NCBI RefSeq assembly: GCF_008056315.1
Contig: NZ_VRKQ01000008.1
Location: 248,001 to 312,000, forward strand
From: Seonamhaeicola maritimus
Lineage (GTDB): Bacteria; Bacteroidota; Bacteroidia; Flavobacteriales; Flavobacteriaceae
DNA: 64,000 nucleotides
Reading direction: 5' to 3'
Every line of letters begins with the position of its first letter. Position 1 is the first letter of the stretch. Shown piece by piece: positions 42,412-49,973 of the stretch. The translations under genes and the position numbers were made by a program. The notes under the pieces were generated by a model. It did no database searches and was not told the origin of the DNA. It saw only the letters and a program-made list of their open reading frames with translations.

Positions 42412-44520
42412 ATGCAAAGTTTTAGATCAGAAATAGAAAACCCTATTGTTGAAAGGGATATTATTGAATTGGCAAATAAAATTGAGCAATTCAACAACGG
42501 GAAAATAGATGAAGAAAAATTTAGAAGCCTACGTTTAGCACGTGGAGTTTACGGACAACGTCAAGAAGGTGTTCAAATGATTCGTATCAAGTTACCTTAC
42601 GGAAAAGTTAAGAGTAACCAATTGCGTCGTATATCTGAAGTTTCTGATGAGTATTCTCGTGGTCGTTTACATATAACAACACGTCAGGATATTCAAATTC
42701 ACCATGTAGATTTAAACAGAACACCAGAACTTTGGGCAGAATTAGAGCGAGATGAAATTACGCTTAGAGAAGCTTGTGGTAACACGGTGCGTAATGTAAC
42801 TGCTAGTGAAACTGCAGGTATTGATGTTAATGAGCCATTTGATGTGTCTCCTTATGCAGATGCCTTATATAAATTCTTTTTACGTAATCCTATCTGTCAA
42901 GAAATGGGACGTAAATTTAAAGTGTCTTTTTCGTCAACAGATGAAGATACAGGTTTGTCGTACATGCATGATTTAGGTTTTATAGCAAAGACTAAAGATG
43001 GTGTTCGCGGATTTAAAGTTTTGATTGGAGGCGGACTTGGGTCGCAACCTCGTCATGGAGACATTTTATATGATTTCTTAGAAACAGATAAAATCATTCC
43101 AGTAATGGAAGGTGTTTTAAGAATTTTTGATCGTCATGGAGAGCGTAAAAGTCGTGCTAAAGCACGTTTGAAATTCTTATTAAAAGATATAGGTTTAGAA
43201 GCATTTAAAGAATTGGTTGATGCTGAACAAAATGCTGTAGAATTAAAATCAGTGCCAATTGATGCCGATTCATTTGAAGTTTCTGTTCCAGTTGAAGTTT
43301 CTGAAATTCCAGAAGTTGAAATAAAAAACCAAGCTGTTTTTGATACTTGGAAATCTACCAATCTAATTCCTCAAAAACAGGATGGGTTTGTAGCCATAGG
43401 AATCAAAGTGCTTTTAGGAGATTTTTATACAGATAAAGCAAGATTATTAGCAGATTTAGTTGAAAATTATGCAGCTGGAGAGATTCGTTTATCACTTCGT
43501 CAAAACATTGTAATTCCATTTGTAAAAGAAGAATTAGTGCCATTTTTCTACACCGAATTAGAAAAACTTGGTTTTGTTGATGCTGGTTATAATAAAGCTG
43601 TTGATATTACGGCTTGCCCAGGTACAGATACTTGTAATTTAGGAATTGCTAGTAGTACAGGAATTGCTGATGAATTAGAGCGTACAATTAGAGCTGAGTA
43701 TCCTCAGTATTTAAAAAACGAAGACCTTGTAATAAAAATAAGTGGATGTATGAATGCCTGCGGACAACACAATATGGCCAATATTGGTTTCCAAGGAATG
43801 TCAGTTCGTACACCGAATAAATTAGTGGCGCCAGCTTTACAAGTTTTATTAGGTGGTGGTAATTTAGGTAGTGGAAATGCACTATTTGCTGATAAAGTAG
43901 TGAAAGTTCCGAGTAAAAGAGGTCCAGAAGCTTTAAGAAGAATCTTAAACGATTTTGAAGCTAATGCTAACGGAAAGAAGTTTGTAGAGTATTACAAGGA
44001 GAAAGGAGAAAGATATTTTTATGATTTTCTACAAGATTTACAAGATGTTTCTAATTTGAAAGATTCAGATTTTATTGATTGGGGAACTGAAGAGAAGTAT
44101 GTTAAAGAGATTGGAGTTGGTGAATGTGCTGGAGTTGTAATAGATTTAGTAGCTACACTTTTCTTAGAGAGTGATGAAAAGATTGAAAATGCTAAAGAAT
44201 CTGCCGATAATGGTGTTTATTCTGGTGCCGTTTATCACGCATATAGCTCTATGATTAATACAGCTAAGGCTTTATTAACTTCTGAGAATAAGAAAACAAA
44301 TACCCATGCAGGTATCGTTAAGCAGTTTGATGAATTGTTTGTTGAAAGTAAAAAAATAAATTTGGACGGTTCTTTTGCTGAAATAGTATACCAAATCAAT
44401 AAATTAGCGCCTTCAAAAGATTTTGCTTCAAATTATATTGAAAATGCAAATGAGTTTTTACAAAAAGTGAGAGCTTTTAGAGAATCAGAATTAAGCATTG
44501 TTCAAAAAGAGGCTGTTTAA
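42412..44520 (+). CDS. Sulfite (or nitrite) reductase, siroheme type, with C-terminal HEPN domain
   Basis: A 702-residue protein. Residues 1 to about 560 are a siroheme/[4Fe-4S] reductase with two ferredoxin-like half-domains. RGRLHITTRQDIQIHH belongs to the first, and the cluster ligands are ACPGTDTC (Cys402, Cys408) and GCMNAC (Cys446, Cys450), the CX5C...CX3C pattern. From about residue 570 a helical extension of about 130 residues resembles a HEPN domain (AVYHAYSSMINTAKALL, then THAGIVKQFDELF). I see no RX4-6H ribonuclease motif in it. Genomic position after cysDN and before siroheme genes and a ferredoxin reductase favours sulfite as substrate and ferredoxin as electron donor. Nitrite cannot be excluded. 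Confidence 0.87.
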   Translation: MQSFRSEIENPIVERDIIELANKIEQFNNGKIDEEKFRSLRLARGVYGQRQEGVQMIRIKLPYGKVKSNQLRRISEVSDEYSRGRLHITTRQDIQIHHVDLNRTPELWAELERDEITLREACGNTVRNVTASETAGIDVNEPFDVSPYADALYKFFLRNPICQEMGRKFKVSFSSTDEDTGLSYMHDLGFIAKTKDGVRGFKVLIGGGLGSQPRHGDILYDFLETDKIIPVMEGVLRIFDRHGERKSRAKARLKFLLKDIGLEAFKELVDAEQNAVELKSVPIDADSFEVSVPVEVSEIPEVEIKNQAVFDTWKSTNLIPQKQDGFVAIGIKVLLGDFYTDKARLLADLVENYAAGEIRLSLRQNIVIPFVKEELVPFFYTELEKLGFVDAGYNKAVDITACPGTDTCNLGIASSTGIADELERTIRAEYPQYLKNEDLVIKISGCMNACGQHNMANIGFQGMSVRTPNKLVAPALQVLLGGGNLGSGNALFADKVVKVPSKRGPEALRRILNDFEANANGKKFVEYYKEKGERYFYDFLQDLQDVSNLKDSDFIDWGTEEKYVKEIGVGECAGVVIDLVATLFLESDEKIENAKESADNGVYSGAVYHAYSSMINTAKALLTSENKKTNTHAGIVKQFDELFVESKKINLDGSFAEIVYQINKLAPSKDFASNYIENANEFLQKVRAFRESELSIVQKEAV

Positions 44521-44532
44521 AAAAACAAACTG

Positions 44533-45297
44533 ATGAGCTTGAAAAGCCCAAAATTAACGGTTGTAGGTGCAGGTCCAGGAGACGAAGATTTAATAACTCT
44601 TAAAGCAATAAAAGCTATTAAATCTGCTAATGTTATCTTGTATGATGCCTTGATTAACGAAAGCTTACTTAGTTATGCTTCAGATGATGCTGAACTTATT
44701 TTTGTGGGTAAACGCAAAGGTTGTTATGCGTTTCAACAAGAGCAAATTAATGATCTCGTTGTTGCAAAAGCTAAAGAGAAAGGGCAAGTTGTAAGGCTAA
44801 AAGGAGGCGATCCTTTTATTTTTGGAAGAGGTGCAGAAGAATTAGATTATGCAAAGTCATTTGGTTTAGAAACCGCTGTAGTACCAGGAATATCATCTGT
44901 AATTGGAGTGCCTGCTTATCAAGGTATTCCTTTAACAAGACGCGGTGCTTCTGAAAGTTTTTGGGTAATTACAGGAACTACAAAAAACCATCAATTATCT
45001 AATGATGTATTGTTGGCGGCAAAGTCTACTGCTACGGTGGTTATCCTTATGGGTATGCATAAATTGGGTGAGATTGTAAAAGTATTTTCAGAAGAAAACA
45101 AGCAAGAAACACCAATAGCTATTATTCAAAACGGAACTCGTGACAATGAGAATATTGGTATAGGAACAATTGAATCAATTGAAAGTATAGTTGCTGAAAA
45201 ACAATTGTCATCTCCTGCTATTATTGTAATTGGCGAAGTTGTAAATCAACGTATACAATTATCTTCAGTTTTACAGAACGTTAAGGAGCAAATATAA
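44533..45297 (+). CDS. cobA: Uroporphyrinogen-III C-methyltransferase
   Basis: Makes precorrin-2 for siroheme using two SAM. The SAM-binding motif VGAGPGDEDLITLKA is at the N-terminus, followed by the RLKGGDPFIFGRGAEE block and PGISSVIGVPAYQGIPLTRR. Length 254 matches the stand-alone SUMT. It lies 12 bases after the sulfite reductase, whose siroheme it supplies, and nine bases before the dehydrogenase/chelatase gene. The symbol sumT is also used. Confidence 0.93.
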   Translation: MSLKSPKLTVVGAGPGDEDLITLKAIKAIKSANVILYDALINESLLSYASDDAELIFVGKRKGCYAFQQEQINDLVVAKAKEKGQVVRLKGGDPFIFGRGAEELDYAKSFGLETAVVPGISSVIGVPAYQGIPLTRRGASESFWVITGTTKNHQLSNDVLLAAKSTATVVILMGMHKLGEIVKVFSEENKQETPIAIIQNGTRDNENIGIGTIESIESIVAEKQLSSPAIIVIGEVVNQRIQLSSVLQNVKEQI

Positions 45298-45306
45298 GTT
45301 ACCATT

Positions 45307-45903
45307 ATGGAGCGTAATAATCTATACCCTGTTTTCCTCAAGGTAAAACAGCTTAATGTACTTATTGTAGGAGGCGGATATGTTGCCGAAGAAAAACTCA
45401 CTTTTTTACTTAAGTCTAGCCCAGATGCACAAGTAACAATGGTGTCTCCAATGTTTAGAGAGGGCACTATTAAACTTGCTAAAACAGGTAATGTGAAGTT
45501 GATAGAGTCTAAATACAAAAAGCGCTTTATAAAAGGGAAACATTTTGTAGTTGGTACAACAGATAAGCCTAAAGTAAATAAGAAGATTTACAAGGATTGT
45601 AGAAAGAAGAGCATTTTGGTGAATGTTGCTGACAATCCACCATTATGTGATTTTTATATGGGTGGTATTGTAACAAAAGGGAATGTGAAGGTGGCTATTA
45701 GTACCAACGGAAAATCACCCACAACTGCTAAACGATTAAGACAATTTTTTGAGGAGGTAATTCCGGAAAATGTTGACGATTTAGTAAAGAATTTAAACGA
45801 ATACAGAAAAACACTAAAAGGTGACTTTGAAGAAAAAGTGGAAACACTTAATGAAGTCACAAAAACTCTAATAGAAAAAGAAAAACGAAATGATAAAAAC
45901 TGA
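45307..45903 (+). CDS. Precorrin-2 dehydrogenase / sirohydrochlorin ferrochelatase (Met8/CysG N-terminal type)
   Basis: A 198-residue NAD-dependent enzyme finishing siroheme: oxidation of precorrin-2 and probably iron insertion. The Rossmann motif VLIVGGGYVAEEKL is at residues 18-31. NVADNPPLCDFYMGG and ISTNGKSPTTAKRLRQFFEE are family blocks; the Asp in VADNPPLCDF is in the catalytic region of CysG/Met8. It is shorter than Met8, so ferrochelatase activity is less certain. Its 3' end overlaps the ferredoxin-NADP reductase gene by 14 bases. Confidence 0.88.
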   Translation: MERNNLYPVFLKVKQLNVLIVGGGYVAEEKLTFLLKSSPDAQVTMVSPMFREGTIKLAKTGNVKLIESKYKKRFIKGKHFVVGTTDKPKVNKKIYKDCRKKSILVNVADNPPLCDFYMGGIVTKGNVKVAISTNGKSPTTAKRLRQFFEEVIPENVDDLVKNLNEYRKTLKGDFEEKVETLNEVTKTLIEKEKRNDKN

Positions 45904-46942
45904 TATACTTATAATCGGTGCTGGTCCCACTGGGTTATTTACAGTATTTGAAGCAGGTTTATTAAAGTTAAAGTGTCATTTAATTGATGCCTTACCACAA
46001 CCTGGTGGACAATGTTCTGAAATTTACCCTAAAAAACCAATTTACGATATACCAGGGTTTCCTGAGATTTTAGCAGGAGATTTGACTAAAAATTTGCTAG
46101 AACAGGGTAAGCAATTTGAACCTGGGTTTACTTTAGGTGAGCGTGCTGAAACTATAGAAAAACAAGAAGATGGTTCTTTTATTGTAACTACTAATAAAGG
46201 CACAAAACACCATGCTCCTATTGTAGCTATTGCAGGTGGATTAGGTTCTTTTGAACCTAGAAAACCGGCTATTGAAGGTTTAACAGAATATGAAGATAAA
46301 GGGGTTGAGTATATGATTAAAGATCCTGAAGTTTACAGAAACAAACGCGTAGTGATTTCTGGAGGAGGAGATTCTGCTTTAGATTGGAGTATATTTTTAG
46401 CCCATGTAGCTTCTGAAGTAACCTTAATTCACAGAAGAAATGAGTTTAGAGGAGCTTTAGATTCTGTTGAAAAGGTTAGAGAATTAACACTTTTAAATAA
46501 GATTAATTTAATCACACCAGCAGAGGTGAAAGGTTTAAAGGGTGACGGAAAAATAGAAGCGGTTACTGTAGTAAAAGAAGGAGAGTCTTTTGATCTTGAA
46601 ACAGACCATTTTATTCCATTATTTGGATTGTCTCCAAAACTTGGGCCTATTGGTAATTGGGGATTAGAAATAGAAAAGAACGCGATTAAAGTTGATAATA
46701 CTTTAAATTATCAAACTAATATTCCTGGTATTTTTGCAATTGGAGATGTGAACACATACCCAGAGAAATTAAAATTAATTCTTTGTGGTTTTCATGAAGC
46801 AACATTAATGTGTCAAGCAGCTTATAGAATTATCCATCCTGGTAAAAGGCATGTATTAAAATATACAACTGTAAGTGGGATTGATGGTTTTGATGGGTCT
46901 AGAAAAGAAGCGCCTAAAGCAGTAGTTCAAGCAATTCACTAA
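45890..46942 (+). CDS. Ferredoxin/flavodoxin-NADP reductase, thioredoxin-reductase-like
   Basis: A 350-residue FAD/NADPH flavoprotein of the YumC-type (ferredoxin-NADP reductase 2). The FAD motif IIGAGPTGLFTVFEAG is at residues 6-21, the NADPH site VISGGGDSALDWS near 155, and the closing FAIGDVNTYPEKLKLI. The CxxC redox pair of thioredoxin reductases is absent. The gene overlaps the siroheme gene by 14 bases and comes after the sulfite reductase. It is a good candidate to reduce the ferredoxin that feeds that enzyme; the link is contextual. A hairpin terminator follows. Confidence 0.87.
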   Translation: MIKTDILIIGAGPTGLFTVFEAGLLKLKCHLIDALPQPGGQCSEIYPKKPIYDIPGFPEILAGDLTKNLLEQGKQFEPGFTLGERAETIEKQEDGSFIVTTNKGTKHHAPIVAIAGGLGSFEPRKPAIEGLTEYEDKGVEYMIKDPEVYRNKRVVISGGGDSALDWSIFLAHVASEVTLIHRRNEFRGALDSVEKVRELTLLNKINLITPAEVKGLKGDGKIEAVTVVKEGESFDLETDHFIPLFGLSPKLGPIGNWGLEIEKNAIKVDNTLNYQTNIPGIFAIGDVNTYPEKLKLILCGFHEATLMCQAAYRIIHPGKRHVLKYTTVSGIDGFDGSRKEAPKAVVQAIH

Positions 46943-46967
46943 ATTCTAGTTGCATTAAATTATAAAG

Positions 46968-46999
46968 TCCTGTAAAGTCTCTTAAGAAACTCTGCAGGA
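46968..46999 (+). terminator. Long hairpin after the siroheme/FNR genes
   Basis: TCCTGTA (46968-46974) pairs with TGCAGGA (46993-46999), continued inward by AGT/ACT and a TCTTAAGA top, with two single mismatches. It is followed by a T-rich stretch. Probable intrinsic terminator or attenuator between the sulfite-reduction genes and cysE. Confidence 0.6.
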
Positions 47000-47037
47000 T
47001 TTAGTAATTATTTAAGACAAGATTAAAGGATAAGTTT

Positions 47038-47045
47038 TACTTTTA
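47038..47045 (+). promoter_or_regulatory. Possible -7 box for cysE-cysM
   Basis: TACTTTTA is one base from TAnnTTTG and lies 32 bases before the cysE start, just after the hairpin at 46968-46999. No convincing -33 element. Confidence 0.3.
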
Positions 47046-47077
47046 AGAATTCAAGTTATTATAAAGTAATTATAAAG

Positions 47078-47818
47078 ATGAAAAGTTATAATGTATGCTT
47101 AAAGGATACGGTAAAAACATTCACAAAAAGACTGTTTTATTCTTTGTTTGATTGTGAGCATGAAGAGGCTCATAAGGAGTATTTGGAGAAAACCTTTTTA
47201 AAAATATTATCAAAATTAGAGATTAATCAGGGTCAAGAAATTTGGAATTCATTTAAATCAGAACTTCCCGAAATAAGAAGAAAACTAGATTTAGATGCCA
47301 TTGCTTTTGAGAAAAATGATCCAGCTTCACATAGTTTAGATGAAATCTATATGGCGTATCCAGGGTTTCACGCTATTTCAATTTATAGATTAAGTCATGC
47401 ACTTTATAAATTAAATGTTCATATTTTACCAAGGATGATGAGTGAATACATTCATGGTATTACAGGTATAGATATTCACCCAGGAGCAACCATTGACGAA
47501 TCATTTTATATTGACCACGGAACAGGTATTGTTATTGGTGAAACATCTATTATAGGAAAGGATGTTAAGATTTATCAAGGTGTAACACTTGGTGGTATTT
47601 CGGTAGCTAAAAGTTTGGCATCAATAAAGCGTCATCCAACTATTGAGGATAATGTGTGTATTTATGCAAATGCTACTATTTTAGGTGGAGACATTATTAT
47701 TGGAGCAAATAGTATAATTGGTGCGAATGTTTGGATTACCCAATCTGTTCCGGAAAACTCACTGGTAACTTATCAAACAGAAATTAAAATAAGACCTAAA
47801 AAGAATGGCATACGGTAA
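47078..47818 (+). CDS. cysE: Serine O-acetyltransferase
   Basis: Acetylates serine with acetyl-CoA, first committed step to cysteine. It is 246 residues: a helical N-terminal part, then the left-handed beta-helix with hexapeptide repeats (GIDIHPGATIDESFYIDHGTGIVIG region, IYQGVTLGG, ATILGGDIIIGANSIIGANV). The catalytic His lies in IDHGTG. It is related to the EpsC/plant-like SAT type. The short C-terminal tail ends KIRPKKNGIR, not in the Ile that docks into cysteine synthase in E. coli (EcCysE ends in ...GI). The 3' end overlaps cysM by 14 bases. Confidence 0.93.
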   Translation: MKSYNVCLKDTVKTFTKRLFYSLFDCEHEEAHKEYLEKTFLKILSKLEINQGQEIWNSFKSELPEIRRKLDLDAIAFEKNDPASHSLDEIYMAYPGFHAISIYRLSHALYKLNVHILPRMMSEYIHGITGIDIHPGATIDESFYIDHGTGIVIGETSIIGKDVKIYQGVTLGGISVAKSLASIKRHPTIEDNVCIYANATILGGDIIIGANSIIGANVWITQSVPENSLVTYQTEIKIRPKKNGIR

Positions 47819-48695
47819 AACAGTTATAGATTTTATTGGCAATACCCCATTAGTTGATGCCAGTCATTTGGTGGCAAAAGAAGGAGTAAAACTATTTTTA
47901 AAACTTGAAGGGAATAACCCGGGAGGAAGTGTTAAAGACAGGCCTGCTTTCAATATGATAAATGAGGCTTTGAAGCGCGGAGATATTAAAAAAGGGGGAA
48001 CTCTAGTTGAAGCAACTAGTGGTAATACCGGAATTGCTCTAGCGTTTATAGCTAAACTTTTAGGCGTAAATATGGTGTTGATTATGCCAGAGAACTCCAC
48101 TGAAGAACGAGTTAAGACAATGCGTGCTTATGGTTCGGAAGTTATTTTGACTTCCTCTGAAATTGGGATTGAAGGCTCAAGAGATTTAGCTTTCAAACTC
48201 CGAGATGAAAAAGGGTATGCCTTGTTAAATCAGTTTGAAAATAATGATAACTGGATGGCACATTATAAAACAACTGGTCCTGAAATATGGGAAGCTACCA
48301 ATGGTGAAATAACACATTTTGTGTCGGCCATGGGAACCACCGGAACCATAATGGGTGTTTCAACGTTTTTAAAAGAACAAAATAAGAACGTTACCATTGT
48401 AGGAGCCCAACCTGATGATAATTCAAGGATTCCAGGAATTAGAAAATGGCCAGAAGAATATGTACCTAAATTCTTTGATAGATCAAAGGTAGACCAAGTT
48501 ATTGAGGTAACGGAAGCCGATGCTAAGGAGACCACTCAAAAATTAGCCAAGGAAGCAGGTGTTTTTGCAGGAATGAGTAGTGGTGGCTCTGTGTATTGTG
48601 CCTTAAAAGTTTCAGAATCAATTGATAAAGGAGTAATTGTTGCTGTTATATGCGACAGAGGAGACCGTTATTTATCATCAGATTTGTTTGAATAA
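47805..48695 (+). CDS. cysM: Cysteine synthase, CysM type
   Basis: PLP-dependent O-acetylserine sulfhydrylase fixing sulfide as cysteine. The PLP Lys is in NPGGSVKDRPAFNM and the substrate loop in EATSGNTGIALAF. The glycine-rich phosphate site reads SAMGTTGTIMG. Length 296 and the GDRYLSSDLF end fit CysM (isozyme B). It overlaps cysE by 14 bases, so the two enzymes are made together. A SAM riboswitch for the next transcript begins 74 bases after the stop. Confidence 0.94.
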   Translation: MAYGKTVIDFIGNTPLVDASHLVAKEGVKLFLKLEGNNPGGSVKDRPAFNMINEALKRGDIKKGGTLVEATSGNTGIALAFIAKLLGVNMVLIMPENSTEERVKTMRAYGSEVILTSSEIGIEGSRDLAFKLRDEKGYALLNQFENNDNWMAHYKTTGPEIWEATNGEITHFVSAMGTTGTIMGVSTFLKEQNKNVTIVGAQPDDNSRIPGIRKWPEEYVPKFFDRSKVDQVIEVTEADAKETTQKLAKEAGVFAGMSSGGSVYCALKVSESIDKGVIVAVICDRGDRYLSSDLFE

Positions 48696-48735
48696 TAGAG
48701 ATTTAAATTAAATAGGATAACAAAATTATAGTTCC

Positions 48736-48743
48736 TATTTTTG
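48736..48743 (+). promoter_or_regulatory. -7 promoter box of the metH transcript
   Basis: TATTTTTG matches TAnnTTTG exactly and lies 26 bases before the riboswitch P1 stem. Inverted half-sites AATAGGA (upstream, near 48710) and TTCCTATT (48733-48740) flank the core promoter and may bind a regulator. Confidence 0.5.
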
Positions 48744-48768
48744 TCAACCAGTTCATTAACGTGTTAGT

Positions 48769-48899
48769 GTTATCAAGAAAGGTAGAGGGATTAGACCCAA
48801 AGAAACCTTGGCAACCCTTTAGCTTGTAAAGAAGGTGCTACGTTCTACTGCTTGTCCTGAATTTATTTCAGTGTCTCAGGAATCAATCAGACAGATAAC
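48769..48899 (+). ncRNA. SAM-I (S-box) riboswitch upstream of metH
   Basis: Same conserved elements as the copy at 29611: P1 strand GTTATC (48769-48774), AAGAAAGGTAGAGGGATTAG, GAAACCTTGGCAACCC, AAGGTGCTACGTTCT, a longer terminal stem (TCCTGA with TCAGGA around 48855-48881) and the closing GATAAC (48894-48899). It should lower metH/metF expression when S-adenosylmethionine is plentiful. The distance from P1 to the likely metH start is 51 bases. No separate terminator hairpin with a T-run is obvious, so translational control is possible. Confidence 0.93.
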
Positions 48900-48950
48900 G
48901 AATAGTATTTTTTACTTTTCTTGATGATGTTACAAAAAAGTAATATCAAA

Positions 48951-49958
48951 ATGTCAAACATATATAAAGCTTTAAAGGAGCGAATTTTGGTTTTAGATGG
49001 TGCTATGGGTACTATGCTGCAAGCCTATAAATTCACTGAAGATGATTTTAGAGGTGAACGCTTTAAAGATTATCCTACTCCGTTACAGGGAAATAATGAC
49101 TTGCTGTCTATTACACAGCCTGAAGCTATTAAAACCATTCATGGTAAATATTTTGAGGCCGGAGCAGATATCATTGAAACCAATACGTTTTCAGGGACTA
49201 CGATAGCTATGGCAGATTATCAAATGGAAGATTTGGTATATGAGCTAAATTACGAGTCGGCGAGAATAGCTAAAGAAGTAGCCGATGAGTTTACAGAGAA
49301 TGAACCACATAAACCGCGTTTTGTCGCAGGTTCAATGGGGCCTACAAACCGAACGGCTAGTATGTCGCCAGATGTGAATGATCCTGGATATCGCGCTGTG
49401 ACTTTTGATGAATTGCGTATTGCTTATAAACAACAAGCAGAGGCGTTGGTTGATGGAGGTGTTGATCTGTTATTGGTTGAAACAGTGTTTGATACACTTA
49501 ACGCGAAGGCTGCATTATTTGCTATTGAAGAAGTTAAAGATGAGCGTGGAATAGATATGCCAGTAATGTTAAGTGGCACCATTACAGATGCTAGTGGTCG
49601 TACCTTATCAGGTCAAACCGCCGAGGCATTTTTAATTTCAGTATCGCATATTCCGTTATTATCGGTTGGGTTCAATTGTGCTTTGGGAGCTAATTTGTTG
49701 CAACCACATTTAGAAGCCATTGCAGGAAAGACTGATTTTGCTGTGTCAGCGCATCCTAATGCAGGTTTACCTAATGCTTTTGGGGAATATGATGAAACTC
49801 CTGAAGAAATGGGAGCTCAAATTGAGGAGTATTTGAAAAAGAATTTAATAAATATTATTGGAGGTTGTTGCGGTACTAGTCCAGATCATATAAGGGCAAT
49901 TGCTAATATTGCAGCTAAATATAAGCCTCGTCGTCATGCTGAATTAATATCAGTATAA
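48951..49958 (+). CDS. metH: Methionine synthase homocysteine-binding subunit (MetH N-terminal module)
   Basis: A 335-residue homocysteine S-methyltransferase domain. The start [20 protein letters not shown] is chosen because it matches the usual MetH N-terminus; upstream TTG/ATG codons at 48921-48929 would add residues in front. Zinc ligands are the Cys in [11 protein letters not shown] and the pair in [14 protein letters not shown]. The protein ends just after the Zn site and is followed 15 bases later by a gene for the remaining MetH modules with its own ATG. This two-protein form is an established arrangement in Bacteroidota, not a frameshift. Confidence 0.92.
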   Translation: MSNIYKALKERILVLDGAMGTMLQAYKFTEDDFRGERFKDYPTPLQGNNDLLSITQPEAIKTIHGKYFEAGADIIETNTFSGTTIAMADYQMEDLVYELNYESARIAKEVADEFTENEPHKPRFVAGSMGPTNRTASMSPDVNDPGYRAVTFDELRIAYKQQAEALVDGGVDLLLVETVFDTLNAKAALFAIEEVKDERGIDMPVMLSGTITDASGRTLSGQTAEAFLISVSHIPLLSVGFNCALGANLLQPHLEAIAGKTDFAVSAHPNAGLPNAFGEYDETPEEMGAQIEEYLKKNLINIIGGCCGTSPDHIRAIANIAAKYKPRRHAELISV

Positions 49959-49973
49959 CATCAATATAATTCA

